From positions 1 through 5,105 of the forward strand of contig JAQVZR010000179.1 of assembly GCA_028708105.1 (NCBI GenBank): 5,105 nucleotides of DNA, in the 5' to 3' direction. The notes beneath the pieces were generated by a model. The model was not told where the DNA came from and ran no database searches. It saw only the letters and a program-made list of their open reading frames with translations. The stretch comes from Desulfoplanes sp. (GTDB taxonomy: Bacteria; Desulfobacterota; Desulfovibrionia; Desulfovibrionales; Desulfomicrobiaceae). The number at the start of each line of letters is the position of its first letter. Position 1 is the first letter of the stretch. The translations under genes and the position numbers were made by a program. Of this stretch, positions 1-5,105 are shown one piece after another.

Positions 1-400
1 GAGCCTTAAACGCACGGACCAATAAACGGCCCAAAAGGCGACCGGTTCCCAATTTTGATCTGAATTTATACCCGGTAATCAAGGACTTGAGCAGCCCGGA
101 ATACGGAGCATAAAAGCCAACCCCGGACCAGGGTTCGGGGGCATGCCTGCAATGTGAACAAAGATAGATATCTTCACCGACGGACGCATAGAGACGACCA
201 CACCCCGGACAGTATCCCCCTGTGCGCAGCACAAGTTCAAGACAGCAGGCATGACACACACCGGGAAACAGTTCTTCCCGGGTACGGATCACCGCCCCGC
301 ACAATGCGCATCGACAGCCAAAGAACAAACCAGCTCCCTGCAATACGCAGCGCGCGTAGCCATGCAACACGGCCAGCATACCAGCATCATTTTCTCTCAT
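1..400 (-). CDS. comF: ComF family protein (phosphoribosyltransferase-like), 5' part only
   Basis: Seen: an open frame of 133 codons runs from ATG at 400 off the left edge. It has four Cys pairs: CALC (C31/C34), CHAC (C49/C52), CPGC followed by G (C64/C67) and CSHC (C81/C84). These are followed by Y-S-G-L-L-K-S-L-I-T-G-Y-K-F (residues 100-113). This order, a double zinc ribbon followed by the 'Y.g.l..li...Kf' block, is the N-terminal half of ComF/GntX proteins. Known: these proteins carry a C-terminal phosphoribosyltransferase fold and in competent bacteria help DNA uptake; outside them the role is unclear. The PRPP-binding half lies beyond the window. Start: ATG 400 overlaps the upstream flavoprotein gene by 14 nt, while in-frame ATG 379 would start 7 nt after its stop. 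Neither has a good Shine-Dalgarno sequence, so the start is uncertain. It is the last gene seen in the minus-strand run. Confidence 0.88.
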   Translation of the reverse strand, partial: MRENDAGMLAVLHGYARCVLQGAGLFFGCRCALCGAVIRTREELFPGVCHACCLELVLRTGGYCPGCGRLYASVGEDIYLCSHCRHAPEPWSGVGFYAPYSGLLKSLITGYKFRSKLGTGRLLGRLLVRAFKA

Positions 401-1022
401 GACAATGTGCATGCCAAGCCTCGGCTCCCATATTCCGCACAGCTGCCAACGATTGAGGATCTTTTAGCAAATCCTGCGGCCCATCCATACCGTAGAAACC
501 AAGATGCCCATGCATGGTACAATGAAAAATTTGTAAAAAATATTTCATACTGAGCAGACTTCCCTCGAAAAGACGTTCACCCCTGGGCCGACCGGCACAC
601 AAAGCCATATACGCCCGGCGTGAAGGCAAGGCCAACATCCGCGCATCGCGGTGCAAAACCCGCATATAATAACTCTGGCCCCGATCGATAAATCCCTTGA
701 ACATGGCTGGCAGATGATAAAAATAGATGGGGGATGCAAAAAAAAGAAAAGGAGCCCGCATAATCAACGCAAAAAGATCTGCGACGTCGTCCTCATGGGC
801 CAGGACACAGTGCCCGGTCCGAGCACAGGCCGAGCACCCAAGACACGGAGACACCCGATATTCTCGCAACATAATCATCCGGCAATCCCCTCCGGCGTCC
901 CGTATTCCCCGGGCAAAAGAAAGAGCTGCGTGATCGCTGTTTCCCCCCTTCCGCGGACTGCAGGCGAACACAACGGGCAGGATATCCGCCCCGGGCATCG
1001 TTAAAGGAGGTTCAGGGTTCAC
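387..1022 (-). CDS. Iron-sulfur flavoprotein / NAD(P)H-dependent FMN reductase family protein
   Basis: A flavodoxin-like fold oxidoreductase of 211 residues, presumably cytosolic and moving electrons between an FMN and an Fe-S cluster. Seen (numbered from GTG 1022): the FMN phosphate loop CSPRKGGNS (21-29), the compact cysteine set C60-x2-C63-x2-C66-x5-C72, the flavin-side loop SPIYF (97-101), and K109-G-F-I-D-R114 on the following helix. Known: the CX2CX2CX4-7C spacing binds [4Fe-4S] in archaeal and bacterial iron-sulfur flavoproteins (Isf). Electron donor and acceptor cannot be told from sequence. Start: GTG 1022 is chosen because GGAG at 1029-1032 sits 6 nt upstream. In-frame GTG 1079 and ATG 1034 have poorer sites and would overlap the upstream selenoprotein gene further, and ATG 998 has no site. 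As chosen, it overlaps the end of that gene by 11 nt, which suggests translational coupling. Its stop overlaps the start of comF. Confidence 0.9.
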   Translation of the reverse strand: MNPEPPLTMPGADILPVVFACSPRKGGNSDHAALSFARGIRDAGGDCRMIMLREYRVSPCLGCSACARTGHCVLAHEDDVADLFALIMRAPFLFFASPIYFYHLPAMFKGFIDRGQSYYMRVLHRDARMLALPSRRAYMALCAGRPRGERLFEGSLLSMKYFLQIFHCTMHGHLGFYGMDGPQDLLKDPQSLAAVRNMGAEAWHAHCHERK

Positions 1023-1254
1023 AACGAGCTCCATCTCTTTTTTTATAAAAACTGGCCCGAATAAACTCACCGTCCGCACAGGTATCCATAGCCCATTCGG
1101 GCAGATGTTTCAAAGCATTGTGTAATTGTGCCACGGCCCGCTGCTGCACCACGGCCTCCACAGCCTGTCCTTGATTAAACTGGAGATAGAGACCTACCTC
1201 CTGCCCGACACCTCAACACTTACTGCGAAAATCCAAGACGATTTTTTCAGACAT
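1012..1254 (-). CDS. Small putative selenoprotein (in-frame UGA = Sec14), family unknown
   Basis: Seen: ATG 1254-1252 follows a strong GGAGG (1260-1264, 5 nt spacer). The frame reads 13 codons, meets TGA at 1215-1213, then stays open for 66 more codons to TGA at 1014-1012, giving 80 residues with Sec at 14. The N-terminus is MSEKIVLDFRSKC-U-GVGQE, so Cys13 and Sec14 are adjacent. C59 and C78 are further cysteines. The rest looks like a Gln/Ala/Val-rich helix (about 28-50), then L-P-E-W, then a basic tail. There is no signal peptide or membrane segment. A SECIS-like hairpin follows the UGA directly (1177-1206). Context: it fills what would otherwise be a 256-nt hole in a tight operon, 24 nt after the hydrolase gene and overlapping the flavoprotein gene by 11 nt. 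Inference: a redox-active Cys-Sec thiol/selenol protein working with its neighbours. The early 'VLDFR..C' faintly recalls TusA-like proteins, but the CPxP motif is absent and I do not assign it. Alternative: an authentic nonsense mutation, made unlikely by the SECIS. Confidence 0.82.
1029..1032 (-). promoter_or_regulatory. Ribosome binding site deciding the flavoprotein start
   Basis: On the minus strand, GGAG is followed by 6 nt (CTCGTT) and then GTG at 1022-1020. It lies inside the last codons of the upstream 1012-1254 gene. This makes GTG 1022 the best-supported start among four in-frame candidates. Confidence 0.6.
1177..1206 (-). promoter_or_regulatory. Bacterial SECIS element downstream of in-frame UGA
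   Basis: Reading the minus strand and counting from the base after TGA 1215-1213, nt 12-19 (GGAGGUAG) pair with nt 24-31 (CUAUCUCC). This makes 8 bp including one G-U, closing a GUCU loop at 1190-1193. Below an A-A mismatch the stem can extend by C-G and three G-U pairs (nt 7-10 with 33-36). The apical GGUCU lies at nt 19-23 after the UGA. Known: the E. coli fdhF SECIS that SelB binds has an AGGUCU apical sequence with GGUCU at nt 19-23 after its UGA. Here the apical AGGUCU and its distance are the same, and both decode as a Gly at the seventh codon after Sec. The stem itself differs in sequence, so this is conserved geometry rather than copied coding sequence. Confidence 0.8.
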
Positions 1255-1259
1255 TTCCA

Positions 1260-1264
1260 CCTCC
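1260..1264 (-). promoter_or_regulatory. Shine-Dalgarno of the selenoprotein gene
   Basis: GGAGG on the minus strand, 5 nt before ATG 1254. It is the best ribosome binding site in the window and supports real translation of a frame that stops at a UGA after only 13 codons. Confidence 0.75.
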
Positions 1265-1278
1265 GTACATCGCTTAGA

Positions 1279-1908
1279 TCATTTAAAATCACTGAAAAAA
1301 GGATTGTTCACCCGGGCATCATGTACATCCGTCTGGGGGCCGTGCCCCGGGTAGATAACCGTCGTCTCGGGAAGAATAAGTATCTGCGTATAGGCCGATT
1401 TTTTGAGTACCACTTCATCGCCGCCGACAAAATCGGTCCGGCCTACGGATCGATAAAAGATAAGATCACCACAAAAAACCGCACCCAAATTCGGGAAATA
1501 AAACGACAGGCTTCCTGGGCTATGCCCCGGGGTCGCCAGAACATGGCATATTTCTCCCAAAAACTGCTGAGGCCCGGCGCTCAGAGGATCAAAATCAAAC
1601 GCCGGTGTCAGGGGCATCCCCATAAATCCCCCCCTTCCAAGCTCGGTCTGCATAAGCGACGCGTCTTCGGCACTGGCTAAAATGGGAGCGCCTGTCTTTG
1701 TCTGCAGTTCGGCATTACCTCCGGTATGGTCAAAATGCAGATGTGTATTCAGGATATGGGTCACCCGCAATCCCTTGGCATCAAGAAAGGCAATCACCGC
1801 TTCAGGATTGCCGCCGGGATCAATAACGACAGCATTCCCGGCCGTGTTGTACAATAAATAACAATTGGTCTCTAAGGGCCCAAGATGAAAAATTTCTACT
1901 GACAGCAC
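1279..1908 (-). CDS. Metallo-beta-lactamase-fold hydrolase, glyoxalase II-like
   Basis: A 209-residue single-domain cytosolic hydrolase of the glyoxalase II (hydroxyacylglutathione hydrolase)-like group, usual length for the short YcbL-type members. Seen: N-terminal strand with L-E-T-N-C-Y (12-17) and V-V-I-D-P-G-G (27-33); metal motif T-H-L-H-F-D-H (55-61) giving H56, H58, D60 and H61; third-strand ligand H129 in TPGHSPGS (126-133); bridging D148 in FCGDLIF (145-151); and H189 in YPGHGP (186-191). All ligands of a dinuclear site are present, so it should be active. It lacks the long C-terminal helical region of classical GloB, so the substrate could be another thioester or a different ester. 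Start: GTG 1908, preceded by GAGG at 1913-1916 with a 4-nt spacer; the nearby ATG 1910 is in another frame and stops within five codons. It is the first gene of the minus-strand run, so a promoter should lie in 1909-2198. Confidence 0.93.
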   Translation of the reverse strand: MLSVEIFHLGPLETNCYLLYNTAGNAVVIDPGGNPEAVIAFLDAKGLRVTHILNTHLHFDHTGGNAELQTKTGAPILASAEDASLMQTELGRGGFMGMPLTPAFDFDPLSAGPQQFLGEICHVLATPGHSPGSLSFYFPNLGAVFCGDLIFYRSVGRTDFVGGDEVVLKKSAYTQILILPETTVIYPGHGPQTDVHDARVNNPFFSDFK

Positions 1909-2198
1909 ATGTCCTCACAAGGTTAAACGTGGTATGCCGCACCATTGCGTAACAGATATATCTAAGATCATTTTCTCTGCCAGGGGATGTGGACACTGCA
2001 CCAGCTGCCCCTGCAATCCTTAACGTATATTGTAATGATAGAAAAGGCCCATGATGCTTTCGAGAGAAATGAGCGGGCCCCTATCCTCACGTTTCTGGAC
2101 AAAAACAGAACCATGGTGCAAAAGACCTTCAGAATCAGCAACGGGTCGTTATCTTGCCGATTTATATAGACACACTAACCTACAACCCCTCCATCCTC
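1909..2198. other. Divergent intergenic region
   Basis: About 290 bases separate the two outward-facing transcription units and should hold both promoters. I find no convincing -35/-10 pair on either strand; the AT-rich stretches 1951-1970 and 2020-2040 are the likeliest places. A perfect 10-bp palindrome, AGATATATCT, lies at 1954-1963, about 45 nt upstream of the hydrolase start, and could be an operator, but it is short. A 60-codon frame from ATG 1987 to 2169 on the plus strand lacks a ribosome binding site and recognisable similarity, so I do not call it a gene. Confidence 0.5.
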
Positions 2199-4628
2199 AT
2201 GCACTTTCCTGATCCACCCTTACTCGCAGACAATGCTCCCCTGACCGGAAGAGACCTGATCCAGTATGAGCACCTGCTCAAGTCATGTTTTGAACATTTT
2301 TTCGACTTTGCGTCCCATTCCCTTTCTTTTCCGACCACCATTCCCCCATCCATGCTCCCCGATGATGAATCCTCCACCCTGTGCCCGGTACTGGAAAAAG
2401 ATCGGCTCCTCGTTCCTCTGGTGCTGGGCGACAAATTGCTTGGCATTTTTGTGGCCCGAGGCATCGCCTATGAGCGGGCACAACACGTTCTCCCTTTCTT
2501 GCCTGCCATCGCTCACCTGGGACTAACAAACATCCGTCTCTACAAAGCCAGCATTTCCGATCCCCTCACCGGACTGCATAATCATTTTTTTCTTCAGACA
2601 GCCATGGAAAAAGAAATCCAGGCCATTCTGAGCTCCATTCTTCCCGGTCCGGAATCAAGTGTGGACAATGCCTACCGAGCCTGTTTCGGTCTGATCCATC
2701 TGGACCTGGACAATGTTAAAAGGATCAATGCCCGCTTTGGTTATTTTTTCGGTGACACGCTCATTGCCCGTATCGGCAAAGAAATCAGGGAAATCACTCC
2801 TGAGCAGGCGCTAGTGTGCCGCACGGCTGGAGCAGCCTTCATTGTGTTCTGGCCCCAGGCATCCCCGGCCAGATGCGCAAAACTTGCCTGTAACATCACG
2901 GCCCTCATCGCAAAAAACACCTATCGTTGTGCCATCTCCCAAGAACGTCTCTCCCTGACATGCACCGCCGGGTATGCAACCTACCCTCGGGACATGCAGG
3001 GTGCGCAGTTCCAGCGCCCGGCCGGAGAACAGGCCAGAATTATTCTGGAAAAAGCACAAAAAGCAGCTGATACGGCCAAGGAACAGGGAGGTAATATTGT
3101 TTTTTCTTTTGCCGATATTGTCAATCAGGGCGGGAGGATTCTCAAAGGCCTGCCCCTGAACCGGGTACTGCTCAATCTAGGACGCTCCTCGGATATTTCC
3201 GAAGGGATGCGCTTTGTGCTCTGGTCCCGGGAATATGGTGCATCAAGCCCGGTCACCGGCGATACCCCCGGCCAGGTACTTGGCCACTACCCCCCCATGT
3301 ATAAAGGTGAAGTCCTCATCCAGGACGTCCAGGAAGAAATTTCCGTGGGGGAAATCCTGTACCTCAATGATCCGTCCTGGCCAGCGGAACCCGGCGACAA
3401 ACTCACCCTGGCCGGAGACGAATCTGATACGGGCGGTTCTTGCGCAAACAAAGCCGTTTCTCAGGATGTACAAAAAGATGTCCTCACAGGCTTGTACCCC
3501 CTGCGGGACTTTATTGTCTCCTGGACCCGGGCACGGGGTGAATGCAAGAGTTTTGCACAGGCCCTTATCCGCATCAAAGAGGGAGAAAACGACCCCCCCG
3601 ATCTTGCCCCCCAGGACACGACGCTGCACACCCTGCTTGCGCAGATAAAAGCCACCTTCGGTCCGAACATCATTGGTGGCCGTTACAGCACCAACTGTCT
3701 GATCTATTTTTTCCCAGACATCGATCGGGTCTCGGGACTACAAAAAGCCAGGACTCTGTGTTCTGATTTTGCAAAACAAACAGACGGGGAGCTGCATATC
3801 GGCCTTGCCGGATATCCATTCCTCGATTTCAGCAAATCTGACATTCTGGAAAATGCTAAAAAAGCCCTGGACCATGCAATGCTGCTGGAGGCTCCAAAAG
3901 CCGCATTCTTCGATTCCGTCTCCTTGAATATCAGCGCAGATCGTCTCTTTACCCGAGGCGAAATCTACGGAGCAACAGAAGAATACCAGTGCGCCCTGGC
4001 CGCCGACCCGGACAACCTGCTCGCCAGAAATTCCCTGGGCATCTGCTATGCACGTCTGGGCCGCATGGAACAGGCCAAAGAACAGTTTCAGACCGTCTTA
4101 AAAACTGACGGCGACAACCTAATGACTCTGTACAACTACGCGTGTGCCTGCCTAAAAACAGGGGAAGAAGAAATCGCCAAAAAAAGTTTTGAAACCTGCC
4201 TGACCCATAATCCGGAACACACCTTCAGTCTGCTCAGGCTGGGACAAATGGCGGAAAAAGACAACGACATCCCACGGGCTCAGAAAATATACGAACGTGC
4301 GGGTACTACAGAAAACGGCAAAGGCATGGCTGCCCGACATCTCGCAAGCCTGGCAATCAACCAGGGTGATGCAGACAAAGCACGGGAACTGTTGCATCAG
4401 GCATTGGTCTTTGATCCTAATGATGCTTTTTCTCTGAATCTTCTGGCTCGTCTTTATCTGGATCGAGGCGATGATCCGGAAATTGCCGAAGACCTGGCCC
4501 GGCAGAGCGTCCATCTCAGGCCGGATATCCCGTCCCTGTGGACAGAAGTCACCCGCGCCTTGGAAGCCCGGGGAAAAACAGATGAAGCCCAGGCCGCAAC
4601 AATACGCAGCCAGCATAGCAGTACATAG
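2199..4628 (+). CDS. Large cytosolic signalling-type protein: GAF-like, two degenerate GGDEF domains, C-terminal TPRs
   Basis: An 809-residue protein without signal peptide or membrane segments. Seen in order: a GAF-like N-terminus with V-P-L-V-L-G-D-K-L-L-G (72-82); a GGDEF-type fold opening with D121-P-L-T-G-L-H-N, continuing through L-D-L-D-N-V-K and G-Y-F-F-G-D; a beta-rich block (about 316-407) that faintly resembles FlgT C-terminal barrels; a second GGDEF-like fold opening with D427-V-L-T-G-L; and about six TPRs (about 579-809) with A/L/Y-rich helix pairs and D-P-D-N or N-P-E-H turns. The signature of the first domain is A-G-A-A-F (210-214) and of the second S-T-N-C-L (497-501) instead of G-G-D/E-E-F; no RxxD inhibitory site is visible. 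Known: diguanylate cyclases need this signature, so both domains are probably catalytically dead. Inference: a c-di-GMP/GTP sensor or scaffold acting through TPR contacts. Start: ATG 2199; TTG 2154 would add 15 residues with rare-looking codons, and neither has a clear Shine-Dalgarno sequence. Confidence 0.85.
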   Translation: MHFPDPPLLADNAPLTGRDLIQYEHLLKSCFEHFFDFASHSLSFPTTIPPSMLPDDESSTLCPVLEKDRLLVPLVLGDKLLGIFVARGIAYERAQHVLPFLPAIAHLGLTNIRLYKASISDPLTGLHNHFFLQTAMEKEIQAILSSILPGPESSVDNAYRACFGLIHLDLDNVKRINARFGYFFGDTLIARIGKEIREITPEQALVCRTAGAAFIVFWPQASPARCAKLACNITALIAKNTYRCAISQERLSLTCTAGYATYPRDMQGAQFQRPAGEQARIILEKAQKAADTAKEQGGNIVFSFADIVNQGGRILKGLPLNRVLLNLGRSSDISEGMRFVLWSREYGASSPVTGDTPGQVLGHYPPMYKGEVLIQDVQEEISVGEILYLNDPSWPAEPGDKLTLAGDESDTGGSCANKAVSQDVQKDVLTGLYPLRDFIVSWTRARGECKSFAQALIRIKEGENDPPDLAPQDTTLHTLLAQIKATFGPNIIGGRYSTNCLIYFFPDIDRVSGLQKARTLCSDFAKQTDGELHIGLAGYPFLDFSKSDILENAKKALDHAMLLEAPKAAFFDSVSLNISADRLFTRGEIYGATEEYQCALAADPDNLLARNSLGICYARLGRMEQAKEQFQTVLKTDGDNLMTLYNYACACLKTGEEEIAKKSFETCLTHNPEHTFSLLRLGQMAEKDNDIPRAQKIYERAGTTENGKGMAARHLASLAINQGDADKARELLHQALVFDPNDAFSLNLLARLYLDRGDDPEIAEDLARQSVHLRPDIPSLWTEVTRALEARGKTDEAQAATIRSQHSST

Positions 4629-4759
4629 AGGAATGGATTCGGAAAAGACAAAATCAGATGACTCGGATACCCCTCTAGGACGACTAAGATCACATACCAA
4701 AAACCACATTTCCTCACGCCGTCATCGGGCCCCCCAAAAAACATATTTCCAAAAAACAA

Positions 4760-4788
4760 TTGACTTCCTTTTTCCATTTACCTAGAAG
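4760..4788 (+). promoter_or_regulatory. Sigma70-type promoter of the tRNA-Asn gene
   Basis: TTGACT (4760-4765) and TAGAAG (4783-4788) are separated by exactly 17 nt. Five of six bases of the -35 box match consensus; the -10 box matches at four. Transcription would start near 4795, about 20 nt before the mature tRNA, so the tRNA is expressed apart from the upstream gene. An A-rich stretch (4735-4759) lies just upstream. Confidence 0.65.
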
Positions 4789-4794
4789 CTTTCG

Positions 4795-4813
4795 CACTGG
4801 AGATGTTCCAGTG
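4795..4813 (+). other. Perfect hairpin in the tRNA 5' leader
   Basis: CACTGGA (4795-4801) and TCCAGTG (4807-4813) pair over 7 bp around the loop GATGT, with one more possible G-U pair outside. It begins about where transcription should start and ends 3 nt before the mature tRNA, so the precursor would carry a capped-looking 5' leader next to the RNase P site. Confidence 0.6.
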
Positions 4814-4816
4814 TAT

Positions 4817-4892
4817 TCCCCGGTGGCTCAATCGGCAGAGCGGGTGACTGTTAATCACTAGGTTGTAGGTTCAAGTCCTATCCGGGGAGCCA
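4817..4892 (+). tRNA. tRNA-Asn (anticodon GUU)
   Basis: A full cloverleaf of 76 nt. The acceptor stem TCCCCGG (4817-4823) pairs with CCGGGGA (4882-4888), followed by discriminator G4889 and an encoded CCA (4890-4892). The D stem is GCTC/GAGC, the anticodon stem 4843-4847/4855-4859, and the loop CTGTTAA carries anticodon GTT at 4850-4852. The T arm has loop TTCAAGT (4870-4876) between 5-bp strands. Discriminator G and anticodon GUU both fit asparagine. It has its own promoter upstream and an intrinsic terminator starting 8 nt after the CCA, so it is a single-gene unit. Confidence 0.98.
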
Positions 4893-4899
4893 GAAACAT

Positions 4900-4935
4900 A
4901 AAGGCCCCATGCATATGCATGGGGCCTTTTTCTTT
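4900..4935 (+). terminator. Rho-independent terminator of tRNA-Asn
   Basis: Two 15-nt arms (4900-4914 and 4915-4929) form a perfect palindrome, with GGCCCC/GGGGCC in the stem and CATATG at its centre, followed by TTTTTCTTT ending at 4935. The T run lies only on the plus-strand exit side, so it mainly stops rightward transcription. Confidence 0.92.
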
Positions 4936-5105
4936 GTCCATGCACCGAATGCCCAATATAACTGGATAATCCCAGCCAATCTTTCCGGGTAATCCAGAAA
5001 ATTCCGCTGTATTTTTCAGAATTATTGTCCCCTCCCTTTCTTCTTCTTATGCGTAACTTCTCATCAACCAATCCCTTTTCTATCCAAGAACATTTCTTGC
5101 TTTTG
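4936..5105. other. Right-edge region, no supported gene
   Basis: No gene can be supported here. An imperfect hairpin is possible at 4962-4997 (CTGGAT with ATCCAG, then CCC with GGG). On the plus strand a frame from ATG 5049 is open to the edge (19 codons), but it follows a pyrimidine-rich stretch with no ribosome binding site, so it may or may not be the beginning of a gene outside the window. Confidence 0.4.

Noticed and set aside
1023..1079. Longer flavoprotein start at GTG 1079 or ATG 1034
   Set aside because: Neither has a well-spaced ribosome binding site, the extra residues do not resemble the family N-terminus, and this stretch is better explained as the 3' end of the selenoprotein gene in another frame.
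1213..1215. UGA as a plain stop or frameshift scar in a pseudogene
   Set aside because: The same frame is open on both sides, the ribosome binding site is intact, and a SECIS-like hairpin lies at the expected distance.
1126..1680. 184-codon plus-strand frame
   Set aside because: It lies antisense to the hydrolase and selenoprotein genes, whose motifs are clear; its translation shows no recognisable domain.
1987..2169. 60-codon plus-strand frame just before the large signalling gene
   Set aside because: No Shine-Dalgarno sequence before ATG 1987 or internal ATG 2035, no familiar motif, and it sits where promoters are expected.
2154..2198. TTG 2154 as the start of the GGDEF/TPR protein
   Set aside because: The added 15 codons include ATA and CTA, which look unlike the rest of the gene, and there is no ribosome binding site. 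It remains a possible alternative to ATG 2199.
4152..4709. 185-codon minus-strand frame
   Set aside because: It is antisense to the TPR region, which has clear repeat periodicity in the plus frame; the minus translation has no domain character.
4817..4892. tRNA-Asn as an integration (att) site of a mobile element
   Set aside because: I find no repeat of the tRNA 3' end elsewhere in the window and no integrase gene; the downstream sequence holds a normal terminator.

Overview
The window reads as chromosomal DNA of an anaerobic, probably sulfate-reducing member of the Desulfobacterota (a Desulfovibrionales-like organism is my best guess). This rests on moderate GC content, a compact [4Fe-4S] flavoprotein, a TPR protein with degenerate GGDEF domains, and an apparent selenocysteine-decoding gene. 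The taxonomic call is inference from gene content, not from a search.

Left part (1-1908), minus strand, transcribed right to left. A tight four-gene run starts with a glyoxalase II-type metallo-beta-lactamase-fold hydrolase (1279-1908). Next comes an 80-residue gene (1012-1254) interrupted by an in-frame UGA at codon 14. It is followed by an iron-sulfur flavoprotein/NADPH-dependent FMN reductase (387-1022) and then the 5' part of comF (1-400), which runs off the left edge. Gaps are 24 nt or less and the last three genes overlap, so they probably form one transcript.

The main discovery is the 1012-1254 gene. It has a strong Shine-Dalgarno sequence and the same frame is open on both sides of the UGA. 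Right after the UGA lies a hairpin with a GGUCU apical sequence at the same distance from the UGA (nt 19-23) as in the E. coli fdhF SECIS, as I recall that sequence. I read it as a bacterial selenoprotein gene with a Cys-Sec pair (C13-U14), which ordinary gene callers would miss. Its family is unknown to me.

Middle (1909-2198): a divergent intergenic region with no convincing gene. Right of it, on the plus strand, is a large signalling-type protein (2199-4628). It has a GAF-like N-terminus, a GGDEF fold with a destroyed signature, a beta-rich middle domain, a second degenerate GGDEF fold and about six C-terminal TPRs.

Right end (4760-4935): a self-contained tRNA-Asn(GUU) unit with a sigma70-type promoter, a perfect hairpin in the 5' leader, an encoded CCA end and a strong intrinsic terminator. 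The last 170 bases hold no gene I can support.
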